37,663 nucleotides of DNA from an uncultured Granulosicoccaceae bacterium (lineage in GTDB: Bacteria > Pseudomonadota > Gammaproteobacteria > Granulosicoccales > Granulosicoccaceae), in NCBI GenBank assembly GCA_937922015.1, contig CAKZVB010000015.1, positions 1-37,663 of the forward strand, written 5' to 3'. Of this stretch, positions 26,837 to 35,111 are shown piece after piece. The translations under genes were made by a program, and so were the position numbers. The notes beneath the pieces were generated by a model that ran no database searches, was not told the origin of the DNA, and saw nothing but the letters and a program-made list of their open reading frames with translations. Every line of letters begins with the position of its first letter. Positions within the stretch are counted from its first letter, which is position 1.

Positions 26837-27026
26837 CTCAAGCTAGAATATAGATTAATAATTCCCATTAAATTACTATTTTTATTACATAAACGTATAT
26901 CTCTCAAGCTAATATTGCCCGCCATCAATGGTATGTTCTCAAGTTGCGAACTTTCGGTTAGTTAAACGATTGGGCCGGTGGGTTCATCTCTAATATAGGG
27001 CCTACTAAAGTTACTACGAGCTTGAG
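26837..27026. promoter_or_regulatory. Repeated CTCAAGC sites upstream of the calcium-repeat protein
   Basis: In an AT-rich 274-bp gap the motif CTCAAGCTA occurs at 26837-26845 and 26903-26911. A related CTCAAGTT occurs at 26938-26945, and the inverse GCTTGAG occurs at 27020-27026, where it overlaps the GAGGA ribosome-binding site. The repeats may be binding sites for one regulator. The promoter itself is not clear. Confidence 0.35.
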
Positions 27027-27036
27027 GACAAGATTG

Positions 27037-28089
27037 GTGAACATAAATTCTCTGAAACAACCTGGATACGCCGCGGCTGTGGCCGTAACTGCTGTCGCGC
27101 TGGCAAGCACGCCAGCGGCAGCCGCACCTAATAACGCACCTTCTTATACTCCGGGACCCAGTCAATCCAGCAGTGCCTGTGACGGAGAGGTTGTCACAAC
27201 CGGGTGGGCGCAGAATGTCACGGACGGTGACGGAGAGGTTTCCGGTTTACGCTTTTTGATGACAGGTACCAGCAACGCTGATATGTTTTTAAAGCTTCCG
27301 TTTGTAAGCTGGCCCTCCAAAACGCTCAGCTATCAGCTTAAACCGGGTACACCGGGTGGTATCGTATCAACCGTATCTGCAGTACTTATCGACACCTCAG
27401 GAACCGGCCAGGGTGGCCAGGATACTTCTGAAGAACAGTCATGGACTATCACAACCGTGGCTTGTACAGATGTTGATCTGGATGGAATAGCAGACGAAAT
27501 AGATCCTGAAATCGCCGTACTGGCTGATACAGACGGCGATGGAATTGTCGATCTGTTGGACGACGATGATGACAACGACGGCATTCTCGATATTGATGAG
27601 GGCGCAGGTCTTGTTGATACAGATGGCGACGGTTTACCTGACTCGATTGATACTGATTCTGACAACGATAACATCCCGGATGCTGATGAAACAGGCGACT
27701 CGGATGGTGATGGAATCCTTGATTCACAAGAGCCGGATAATGGCGTTGATGTCACCACCGATACAGATGGTGACGGCATCACTGATGATATCGATACGGA
27801 TGATGATGGCGACGGCATTTCCGACGCAGATGAAGGTAACGGTGAGATTGATTCAGACAATGATGGTATTCCGGAGTCCCTTGACCTTGACTCTGACAAC
27901 GACGGTATTGGTGATGACGGTAATCCTATCGCCGATGAACCTGTTGTGACTCCTGAGTCAGGTGATGCTGTGATCGAAACCGGTATTAATGGCGGTGGTT
28001 GCACGTTAGGTGCCGGTGGACCGATGGATCCTCTGTTAGTACTGACCGCTCTGGCCGCGCTGCTGGGTCTGCGTCGTCGTCGATCTTAA
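27037..28089 (+). CDS. Secreted thrombospondin-type-3-repeat protein with C-terminal sorting tail
   Basis: This 350-residue surface protein has a signal peptide (1-30, ending ASTPAAAA) and a beta-rich domain (about 45-140). About ten Asp-rich repeats of the D-x-D-x-D-G type follow at 145-293, for example [27 protein letters not shown] and DSDNDGIPE. These match calcium-binding thrombospondin type 3 repeats. The C-terminus is [14 protein letters not shown] (319-332), then a hydrophobic segment and RRRRS, a typical prokaryotic sorting tail. The GGGCTL...DP form resembles what I recall as JDVT-CTERM more than GlyGly-CTERM. GTG 27037 has GAGGA 8 bases ahead. Function is probably structural or adhesive; not certain. 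Confidence 0.82.
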   Translation: MNINSLKQPGYAAAVAVTAVALASTPAAAAPNNAPSYTPGPSQSSSACDGEVVTTGWAQNVTDGDGEVSGLRFLMTGTSNADMFLKLPFVSWPSKTLSYQLKPGTPGGIVSTVSAVLIDTSGTGQGGQDTSEEQSWTITTVACTDVDLDGIADEIDPEIAVLADTDGDGIVDLLDDDDDNDGILDIDEGAGLVDTDGDGLPDSIDTDSDNDNIPDADETGDSDGDGILDSQEPDNGVDVTTDTDGDGITDDIDTDDDGDGISDADEGNGEIDSDNDGIPESLDLDSDNDGIGDDGNPIADEPVVTPESGDAVIETGINGGGCTLGAGGPMDPLLVLTALAALLGLRRRRS

Positions 28090-28099
28090 GACTGACCTG

Positions 28100-28176
28100 G
28101 GAGTCTGCGCGGCAGAACCTCTGCTACTGTGAACGCCAGCACGTTCTCGCTTCGCAGACTTCTACGCGCAGACTCC
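28100..28176. repeat. 12-bp perfect inverted repeat between two envelope genes
   Basis: GGAGTCTGCGCG (28100-28111) and CGCGCAGACTCC (28165-28176) are perfect inverted repeats enclosing 53 bases. The interior also contains the small hairpin GCAGA-ACC-TCTGC. An A-rich run follows rather than a T-run. It may modulate read-through from the calcium-repeat gene into the OmpA-type gene. Confidence 0.55.
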
Positions 28177-28209
28177 TGGCAAGTTAAAAAAATATATTAA
28201 AGGTGCAGA

Positions 28210-29388
28210 ATGCGTCTGTCTAAAACAGCAAAACTTCCCCTGATAACTCTGGCAGCGTTGGCTGCCGGAGTACCTGCAGCCGCCATTGGTGCGGGTTTCT
28301 ATGTTGGCGCAGGTGCGCTTGGTTCTGATCTTGAGCCTCGTGTTAATGATGCGGCGTTTACAGTTACTGAAACAAAAAGCAGCGGTGCACGGGTATTTGC
28401 GGGAATGGATGTCGGCCGGCGCATTTCTGTTGAAGGTTACTACTCCGATTTAGGAGAAGCGACCCTCAGTGGCGAAGCTGTGACAGGCGAAATATCGTAT
28501 GAGACAGCCGGTTTGTCTGGTCTGCTATATCTTTACAGTAGCCGCGGTGATGAGGGTTTAGCTGAGCGCGAAGGGTTGATGTTCTACGGTAGAGCCGGTA
28601 TCGGTTTGCTGGAAAACTCCAGCACCAGCGGTATAGTCTTTAATAGTTTGAACGGCGAACATATCGCCTTTGGTCTGGGCGCTGAGTACAACCATAGCAG
28701 TGGTCTGGGTGTACGAACGGAATTTCTAAATCATGATGCTGATGCACGTGATATCAGTATAAACGTGTTGTATCGCTTCGGGCGATCGTCAAACGATTCT
28801 GCAGAGCCCGAGTCCCTCATGTCTGAAGCTCCTGTGTTGCTCGCGACCCGGGACCTGCCGGAAGAAAAACAAGCGCCTGAGGATATTGTAGCGCCGCCCC
28901 CACCTCCGCCACCCCCACCAACGTCGGCGCCGGTTGAACCCACGTCCGCGGCTGTACCCGATCAGGACGCCGATGGTGTTGCGGATACCGCCGATCTTTG
29001 TGTTGGCACCGCGTCAGGTGCCGCGGTTGATATCAATGGGTGTGTTTTTTCCGGCGTGATTAAGGGTATTAATTTCGCTTCCGGTTCAGCATCGCTCCCG
29101 CCAGCTGGTTTTGCCATACTGGATATGGCCATCAGCGAATTAACCACTAACCCTGACATCCGCATCTCCGTGCAGTCTCATACAGATAACCGTGGTGATG
29201 CCGCTGGTAACATGGAATTGTCAAGACAGCGAGCAGTTACCCTGATTCGCTACCTGGCCGATGTTGGCAATATAAGTCTCGGTCGTATGGAGGCGGTAGC
29301 ATTCGGTGAAAGTCAGCCGCTGGAAAGTAACGGGTCAGCGCAAGGGCGTGCGGCTAATCGACGTGTGGAAATTCAAATTATCGAATAG
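28210..29388 (+). CDS. OmpA-family outer-membrane protein
   Basis: This 392-residue protein has a signal peptide (about 1-28) and an eight-strand-type beta-barrel (to about 200, with alternating strands such as GFYVGAGALG and GVRTEFLNHDADARDISINVLYRF). A polyproline linker (about 229-237) is followed by a single thrombospondin-3-like motif DQDADGVADTADLC. A C-terminal OmpA/MotB peptidoglycan-binding domain (about 285-392, SHTDNRGDAAGNMELSRQRA and GRAANRRVEI) closes the protein. It would tether the outer membrane to the cell wall. An AAGG ribosome-binding site precedes the ATG. The calcium motif matches those in the neighbouring gene. Confidence 0.9.
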   Translation: MRLSKTAKLPLITLAALAAGVPAAAIGAGFYVGAGALGSDLEPRVNDAAFTVTETKSSGARVFAGMDVGRRISVEGYYSDLGEATLSGEAVTGEISYETAGLSGLLYLYSSRGDEGLAEREGLMFYGRAGIGLLENSSTSGIVFNSLNGEHIAFGLGAEYNHSSGLGVRTEFLNHDADARDISINVLYRFGRSSNDSAEPESLMSEAPVLLATRDLPEEKQAPEDIVAPPPPPPPPPTSAPVEPTSAAVPDQDADGVADTADLCVGTASGAAVDINGCVFSGVIKGINFASGSASLPPAGFAILDMAISELTTNPDIRISVQSHTDNRGDAAGNMELSRQRAVTLIRYLADVGNISLGRMEAVAFGESQPLESNGSAQGRAANRRVEIQIIE

Positions 29389-29629
29389 TAACTGCTTGTT
29401 AATGTTTCGGTGAGACGACTTCCTACTGTCTGTCAATTGACGTCTATATATCTGGTTTTGGGGCTTATCTGCTAGCTCGCATGCCGGGGTCGTGTTCTCC
29501 TTTCTCACATTTCTGCAATATTCAGCTACCGTCTATTAATGGCCGATTAGAATCTGCCGTTAGACATAGGGGCCTTGGTTCATGGTTATATGGTGAGTCA
29601 TCCCGCCTTGGGAATAGCAGGTGAAAATT

Positions 29630-30322
29630 ATGAATACACGATTTCGCAAATTGATTTTAGCGTCAGTTACATCCGCAGCAATTGTGCTGACCGGTTGTGC
29701 AACAGATGGCTCGCTGAACAGGGGCCAAACCGGAGCAGCAATCGGCGCTGCAGCGGGTGCGATCTTCGGCCATCAGGTAGATGGCAAAAAGGGACGCTAC
29801 GTTGGCGCGGTGGTTGGTGCGCTGGCAGGCAATGCAGTGGGCAGATACATGGATGAGCAGCAGAGTGCGCTGGAGCGTGAATTGAGCCAGGAGCAGGCGG
29901 CCAATGAGATACAGATATCGCGTATGGCTGATAACTCATTGAAGCTGAATTTAAGCAGTGAAGTATCTTTTGATTTTGACAGCGCCTCGATCAGGGGGGA
30001 CTTTCGCGACAGTTTAAATAAAGTGGCAAATGTTCTGGCAGATTACCCTAGTACCGCAGTGCATATTCTAGGTCATACCGACAGTGTAGGATCGGATCAA
30101 TACAACCAGCAACTATCGGTTCGCCGTGCATCAAGTGTACAAGGCTATTTAAGCAGACAGGGTGTTGATGCAACCAGAACCCGGACCAGAGGTTATGGCG
30201 AAACCATGCCGGTATCTGATAACGCTACTGCTGTCGGGCGGCAACAAAACCGCCGGGTTGAAATCTATCTGAAACCTATTGTCGAAGGGCGTGAACGGGC
30301 AGCGTATCAATCACCCGTATAA
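29630..30322 (+). CDS. OmpA-family lipoprotein with glycine zipper
   Basis: This 230-residue lipoprotein has a signal peptide ending in lipobox LTGC with Cys23 as the lipidated residue. A glycine-zipper segment (about 33-70, GAAIGAAAGAIFGHQ and VGAVVGALAGNAVG) follows. The OmpA-like domain (about 105-225) has VSFDFDSASIRG, GHTDSVGSDQYNQQLSVRRA and GRQQNRRVEIYL. YiaD/Pal-like proteins of this kind bind peptidoglycan from the outer membrane. The ATG at 29630 is preferred over a GTG 9 bases upstream because AGGTGA then sits at the right distance. A terminator follows. Confidence 0.93.
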   Translation: MNTRFRKLILASVTSAAIVLTGCATDGSLNRGQTGAAIGAAAGAIFGHQVDGKKGRYVGAVVGALAGNAVGRYMDEQQSALERELSQEQAANEIQISRMADNSLKLNLSSEVSFDFDSASIRGDFRDSLNKVANVLADYPSTAVHILGHTDSVGSDQYNQQLSVRRASSVQGYLSRQGVDATRTRTRGYGETMPVSDNATAVGRQQNRRVEIYLKPIVEGRERAAYQSPV

Positions 30323-30348
30323 CGAATTGGTAGTCTGATAAAGTCAAT

Positions 30349-30374
30349 GGCCGGCCACTATGCCGGCCTTTTTT
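30349..30374 (+). terminator. Rho-independent terminator
   Basis: GGCCGGC (30349-30355) and GCCGGCC (30362-30368) form a perfect 7-bp GC stem with a CACTAT loop, followed by six T bases. It ends the lipoprotein transcript; the minus-strand permease stop lies 21 bp beyond. Confidence 0.9.
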
Positions 30375-30394
30375 GTATTGCCGATAGATGATTA

Positions 30395-32173
30395 TTAAAG
30401 TGGCCAGACTACAAGAAGCATGGGTACAGCGATGGCTACAATAAGAATTTCCAGTGGCAGACCCATGCGCCAGTAGTCCCCGAAGTGATAACCGCCCGGT
30501 CCCATTACCAGTGTATTTGACTGATGCCCAATTGGCGTTAGAAAAGCACATGAAGCTCCAACAGCCACAGCCATCAAGAACGCATCACTACTGACACCAA
30601 GCGATGTGGCTATCGCTACACTTATTGGTGCCATTACCAGTGCGGTAGCAGCGTTGTTAATGATGTCAGACAAGAACATCGTCACGACCAGCACCAGAGC
30701 GAGCAGGGCCACCGCAGGCAGGCCGTCTGTAACCATCAAAATAGCATTTGCCATCCAGTTTGTGGTGCCTGTGCTTTCGAGTGCGCGACCAACGGGTATC
30801 ATTGCGCCCAGCAGCACAATCACCGGCCAGTCTATTTCGTCGTAAATCTCGCGAACCGAGATTACATTCATCAGGATAAAAATTCCGATAGCAATTAGAA
30901 ATGCCACTGGCAGGGTGACAAATCCTGCAACACCCATTGCAATAGCGCCAGCAAAGACGAGAAGAGCAGGTAACACCTGGCGTTGTCGATTTAGTGCCAA
31001 TGGTCTTTTTGCCAGCGGCCATAATCCAAGATCTTTAAAGCGCTGATCGATAGTATCTGAGTCGCCGAAAACAAGTAGAACATCACCTGCTTTGAAGCGT
31101 TGTCGCTTCAGGCGCGTTGTTATGGTTTCTCCGCTTCTGGCTATGCCGACCAGGGCCAGCGTTCGTTGTGTTTGCACCCGTAAAAATTCTACGCTCCGAT
31201 CTACCAGTGGTGAACCTTGTCCAATGACACCCTCCAGCATTATTTCCTTGTCAGTCTGAGGTTGAACAAAAGAAGCTGACGCGCTGGTTAACAGTTCCAG
31301 GCCGTTTTCCTCGACTACTGTCTGTAAATGAGATGGATCCCCCTGAACTAATAATATATCACCGGCAGCAAACTTATAGTCACGCGGTACAGCGTGCGCA
31401 AAGCCATTTTTTCGTGCCATGGTGACAACGTCAATTTTTTCAGAATTAAAAACCTCACTATCGCTGATAAAGGTATCAACGAGAGCAGACTCTTCCTTGA
31501 TTTCAATTTCAGTCAGATAGTGTGAGATTTCGAACAGTGTTTTTGATCCATCTTTACTGCGGCGATCTGCAGGCAGCAAACGCCAGCCAATCAGTGTGAT
31601 AAATGCCAGTCCGACCACGGCAACTACTAACCCCACAGCACTGAAATCAAACATGGAGAACGGCTCCCCTTTTATTTCTGCTCTGTAGCTTGCGATAATT
31701 ATATTGGGCGGAGTGCCAATCAGGGTTGTCATGCCGCCTAGAATACTGCCGAAGGCCAGTGGCATTAGAACCAGAGCTGGTGATCTGTTTGCCTGATTGG
31801 CGGTGGCAATGGCGACCGGCAGCATTAGCGCCAGAGCACCGACATTATTCATAAATGCAGAAGCAACCGTAACCACAGCGGTGAGAGAGGCTATATGTAT
31901 ATAGATATTGCCAGTGTAGGGTGTCAGGTACGATGCAATGACGTCGACAACTCCGGCATTTTTTAACGCGTGACTTATGATCAGAACCGCGGCAACAGTG
32001 ATTACTGCGGCGTGGCCAAAGCCCGTAAACGCATCGTCTGCAGGTACGACACCGGCCACTACCCCCATCACCAGACAAAACATCGCAACGATATCGTGGC
32101 GGTATTTACCCCACGCGAAAAGCACCAGGGTGATGAGTAATATAATAGTGATGGTGATTTGTGGCGTAGTCAT
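30395..32173 (-). CDS. SLC13/DASS-family permease with two RCK_C domains
   Basis: This 592-residue polytopic membrane protein has two homologous transmembrane halves separated by about 200 cytoplasmic residues. Substrate and sodium sites of the family are visible as SAFMNNVGALALMLP and LIGTPPNIIIAS in the first half and NNAATALVMAPISVA with TPIGHQSNTLVMGPGGY in the second. The central region contains two RCK_C/TrkA_C domains (about 210-300 and 305-390, e.g. KFAAGDILLVQGD and RFKAGDVLLVFGD). Transport of dicarboxylates, sulfate or another anion is possible; the substrate cannot be called. Confidence 0.92.
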   Translation of the reverse strand: MTTPQITITIILLITLVLFAWGKYRHDIVAMFCLVMGVVAGVVPADDAFTGFGHAAVITVAAVLIISHALKNAGVVDVIASYLTPYTGNIYIHIASLTAVVTVASAFMNNVGALALMLPVAIATANQANRSPALVLMPLAFGSILGGMTTLIGTPPNIIIASYRAEIKGEPFSMFDFSAVGLVVAVVGLAFITLIGWRLLPADRRSKDGSKTLFEISHYLTEIEIKEESALVDTFISDSEVFNSEKIDVVTMARKNGFAHAVPRDYKFAAGDILLVQGDPSHLQTVVEENGLELLTSASASFVQPQTDKEIMLEGVIGQGSPLVDRSVEFLRVQTQRTLALVGIARSGETITTRLKRQRFKAGDVLLVFGDSDTIDQRFKDLGLWPLAKRPLALNRQRQVLPALLVFAGAIAMGVAGFVTLPVAFLIAIGIFILMNVISVREIYDEIDWPVIVLLGAMIPVGRALESTGTTNWMANAILMVTDGLPAVALLALVLVVTMFLSDIINNAATALVMAPISVAIATSLGVSSDAFLMAVAVGASCAFLTPIGHQSNTLVMGPGGYHFGDYWRMGLPLEILIVAIAVPMLLVVWPL

Positions 32174-32415
32174 ATCGATAGATCAATCAAAAGCAAAAAC
32201 GGCAGGCAAGATTTATGATCGTGCCAAAAGCGATATAATCGTTGTTGTATGGTAGCGCAGGCGTGTGGCTGACATAAAACATATTGTAGCGATTGTTGTA
32301 GTGACGTATAGGTACAGAATACCGTATTGCACAGTACTCTGTGGAAAGAATGGCGTGCCGCGATCAGTGCGGGCACACCAGTCGGTGATGTTAAAGGGTC
32401 CCTAATCTGAGATCA

Positions 32416-32844
32416 CTAGCTCATTATGTAACCTTCAAGGTGCGCGATTGTGTCTGATTGTTCAGCAATGATGGCTTTTACCAGGTCTCCGAGTGATAAC
32501 ACTCCGGTAATTCGTTCCTTTTCTATTACCGGCAGGTGTCTAATTTTATTTTTTACCATGAGCGCCATACAATGGTCGATAGTGTCATCCGGGCCTATGG
32601 TGATAACATTGCCTGACATAATCTCTGAAATTTTAGTGTTGTGGGATTCCTTGCCTTTCAGGATAACTTTGCGTGCATAGTCTCTTTCAGAAACGACTCC
32701 AACCAGTTTGTTTGAATCTGTTACCAGCAGAGCCCCGATCTCTTTTTCGCCCATCATTTTGATTGCATCAAGCACCGAGCTATCGGGGGAGATTGTCCAA
32801 ACAATGGGATCTTTACCGGCCAGAAGTTGCGTTGCATTTTTCAT
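32416..32844 (-). CDS. Tandem CBS-domain protein
   Basis: This 142-residue soluble protein consists of two CBS domains (a Bateman module) that bind adenine nucleotides: SPDSSVLDAIKMMGEKEIGALLVTD and DDTIDHCMALMVKNKIRHLPVIE. The final ITGVLSLGDLVKAII is typical. The start at 32844 has GGAGG 5 bases ahead; an upstream in-frame ATG at 32889 would add 15 unrelated residues. No target domain is fused, so it probably acts as a stand-alone energy or nucleotide sensor. It lies 242 bp upstream of the permease, on the same strand. Confidence 0.9.
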   Translation of the reverse strand: MKNATQLLAGKDPIVWTISPDSSVLDAIKMMGEKEIGALLVTDSNKLVGVVSERDYARKVILKGKESHNTKISEIMSGNVITIGPDDTIDHCMALMVKNKIRHLPVIEKERITGVLSLGDLVKAIIAEQSDTIAHLEGYIMS

Positions 32845-33256
32845 ATTGCCTCCATACATGCGTGATATTGAAACTGCTTCGTTTGTCACACCTGCAACAT
32901 CAAGGTAACTCGATTTTGACGCATCTGCAACATGGCCTGCCCTTAATCAGTGCCAGTGAGCAAAAAAATCATTAAAATGCACCTCTGATTTTACATATTT
33001 AAAATCCTCGGGCGCTTTGGCATTTAAATGACCAGGTCAGTTGGCGTATGTCGAGTGAGGTTTGGATTCAATCGGCCGGACTCTGATTCAGCCGGTTCAT
33101 TCACAACCCCTGTTAAGGCCGGGACGGATGAGATGCCGGTATCCCGTTTTTGTGCTGATTGTCAGGAAGTGGTTCACCGTCTGGTGCGATTGTGCAGCAG
33201 CCTGGAAAATTGCGCTGAACTAATGATAGGGTTTTGAGCAACGATAGACCGTTGTG
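32845..33256. other. 412-bp region without a confident gene
   Basis: This is the divergent gap between the CBS protein and the zinc-ribbon protein. The first 170 bp are AT-rich (for example near 32965-33030) and likely hold both promoters. A 69-codon plus-strand frame at 33028-33237 exists, but it has no ribosome-binding site or family resemblance and I do not call it. Confidence 0.45.
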
Positions 33257-33520
33257 ATGATCAAAGGCATTAAAGCAGTTGGTCTTTTCGCGTTTACTGG
33301 TATGACTACAATCAATACTACTTTGGATAATTCAGTGGCAGATATACTACCGTTTAAAAGAAAGAAAGCCTCCGAGAAGCACAAAGGAAAAACGTTGTGC
33401 GCTAACAACCATCACAAATGGAAAATTGAAACAGCCAGAAAATTTGATGTAAAACAGGGCAGGCTGCTAACGTTGTATCGTTGTGAGCGCTGTGGAAAAG
33501 AAAAATCCAAACTGCTTTAG
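33257..33520 (+). CDS. Small zinc-ribbon-like protein
   Basis: This 87-residue protein of unknown function ends in a compact domain LCANNHHKWKIETARKFDVKQGRLLTLYRCERCGKEKSKLL. The pair of Cys residues in CERCGKEK and the upstream Cys and His could bind zinc. I recall similar short gammaproteobacterial proteins with a C-terminal CxxCG motif, but I cannot name the family. The N-terminus is uncertain: the ATG at 33257 or at 33302 (MTTINTT) could be used, and neither has a strong ribosome-binding site. The basic middle (LPFKRKKASEKHKGK) may contact nucleic acid. Confidence 0.6.
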   Translation: MIKGIKAVGLFAFTGMTTINTTLDNSVADILPFKRKKASEKHKGKTLCANNHHKWKIETARKFDVKQGRLLTLYRCERCGKEKSKLL

Positions 33521-33569
33521 AAAAGTGTATTGACCTGTCCTTCTCACATTGGGCTCTGTGGTTTGGAGT

Positions 33570-33611
33570 TTCCCATCTCACACGTAGTCCACCTTCTTGA
33601 GATGGGAAGGT
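33570..33611. repeat. Overlapping alternative hairpins between convergent genes
   Basis: TTCCCATCTCA (33570-33580) and TGAGATGGGAA (33598-33608) are perfect 11-bp inverted repeats with a 17-base loop. A second hairpin, ACCTTC (33591-33596) with GAAGGT (33606-33611), uses the same right arm, so the two structures exclude each other. Neither strand has a T-run directly after the stem. It lies between the zinc-ribbon gene and the convergent GGDEF gene. Confidence 0.55.
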
Positions 33612-33648
33612 CAAAATATACTGTCCAGGTTAACTGGCTTTTCGTTTT

Positions 33649-34947
33649 TTAGTTTTCGACGGTAACGCAGTTTCCACCTTGAGATTTAGATAAATTCAGA
33701 GCGCTTTGTGCGTTGCCGATCATTGTGATGAGGGTTTCATCGGGGTAGGTGGATGCACCGATGCTGCCTGATATACTCAGCACGTGTGCGTCACTTTCCA
33801 CAATAGTTTTGGCAATTTTTTGTCTGACTCTCTCGAAGACCATAATTGCATTGTGATTTCCGACATTCGATGCAAGGCAGACGAATGTTCCCGCCTTGTA
33901 GCGTGCCAGAATATCGTTTGCTCGTAGCTCATCTTTCAGGATGGGGGCGATGGTGCGCATCACTTCATTGCTGACTTCAATGCCGTACCTGGTTGTTATA
34001 GAGTCAAAGTCATCTATTTCGATCATGGCCAGTGTTAGTTTGATGTCACCACGCTGCGCGCTTGCATACATTGTTTCACCGACCTCGAACAGGTAGTCGC
34101 GGTTATAAATGCCGGTAAGCGGATCACGGGTGGCGGAGTATTTGATTTCACGAACCCGTTCAATTGACTCAACGCATTGCTGGATTCGATAGTAAAACTC
34201 GTTGGTCTGATGTTGTTTTAATATAACGTCAGTGGCACCGGCTCGTAACATTCTTGCGCTGGAGTCTGAATTGAGGGTTTCACAGACTACCGCAATGGAA
34301 AGGTCTTCACGACGATAATGCTGTCTGAGACCATTGATCAGTCTGAGTTCATCTGACTCGATGGTGGCGTGGTCCAGCAACACCAAAGAGGTATCCGGGT
34401 TGTTTTCCAGTTGCCTGCGGGTTTCCGCTTCGTTTCGCACGTCAATTACCGTGTAGCGGTGAATGTCCAGCAATTGGCGGATATTTTTGCGATTGAAATC
34501 ATTGTTGCTGTAGAAAATTATTTTCCGGCGATGGTTTTGCAGGGTTCTCTGCACGATATCTGCGATGAGGTTGATATCTTCATCATTCCTTTTTAGAACG
34601 CAATCGATAATGTGCTTGTCCTGTAACCGCTCCACGACTGCATCATCGATTCTGGACGACAAGACTATTGTCGGCACTTTGTTGCTGATCAGGGTTTCAA
34701 GAACCTCTCCATTAGGGGCGTCAGGAAGTCTGGTATCAACGACTGCCAGTACAAACTCCCCCGTGTGTACTTCCAGTAATTTGCGCACAGCACTTGCTGT
34801 GTTCACCGCATCGGCCTGAAGCCCCATCGTCTCCTGAACACGGTCTGCCAGGACGTCGCGCGCTGCTTGTTCCTGCTGCGCGACGAGGACGCGCAACGTG
34901 TTGCGAAAACTGTTGCCGGGAATTGCTGGTTGTAGTTGTTGTCTCAT
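33649..34947 (-). CDS. Receiver-receiver-GGDEF protein with degenerate GGDEF and conserved I-site
   Basis: This 432-residue protein has a layout like PleD/PopA. Receiver-like domain 1 (about 17-138) has Asp71 in AVVDTRLPD and Lys119, but the usual acidic pair is replaced by Gln-Gln (24-25). Receiver-like domain 2 (about 142-260) has Asp192 in VLLDHATIES. The GGDEF domain (about 270-432) keeps DPLTGIYNRDYLFE and the metal-site strand IEIDDFD. The GGDEF signature itself is KAGTF (351-355), so cyclase activity is very unlikely. The inhibitory-site motif RxxD (RAND, 342-345) is present 5 residues before it. I infer a c-di-GMP receptor and not a cyclase. Confidence 0.9.
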   Translation of the reverse strand: MRQQLQPAIPGNSFRNTLRVLVAQQEQAARDVLADRVQETMGLQADAVNTASAVRKLLEVHTGEFVLAVVDTRLPDAPNGEVLETLISNKVPTIVLSSRIDDAVVERLQDKHIIDCVLKRNDEDINLIADIVQRTLQNHRRKIIFYSNNDFNRKNIRQLLDIHRYTVIDVRNEAETRRQLENNPDTSLVLLDHATIESDELRLINGLRQHYRREDLSIAVVCETLNSDSSARMLRAGATDVILKQHQTNEFYYRIQQCVESIERVREIKYSATRDPLTGIYNRDYLFEVGETMYASAQRGDIKLTLAMIEIDDFDSITTRYGIEVSNEVMRTIAPILKDELRANDILARYKAGTFVCLASNVGNHNAIMVFERVRQKIAKTIVESDAHVLSISGSIGASTYPDETLITMIGNAQSALNLSKSQGGNCVTVEN

Positions 34948-35111
34948 TCTTCACGCTGCTGGAAGCTGTGATCCGCAGACGTTGCGGAACGGGTCGCTGA
35001 CTAACTGATTATGCTAGATTGATACCATGACGAATTCCTTGTTCGCCTATGGTCCGGGTATCTAAAAACGCAGGTGTTACTAAATGAACCGCTGGTTTCT
35101 AATTCTTTGTT

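Noticed and set aside
27333-28004. 223-codon minus-strand frame, Ser/Pro-rich
   Set aside because: It is antisense to the Asp-rich repeats of the calcium-repeat gene; its Ser/Pro bias is a direct by-product of GAT/GAC repeats on the other strand.
33028-33237. 69-codon plus-strand frame
   Set aside because: No ribosome-binding site, no recognisable domain, and it lies in a region that should hold promoters.
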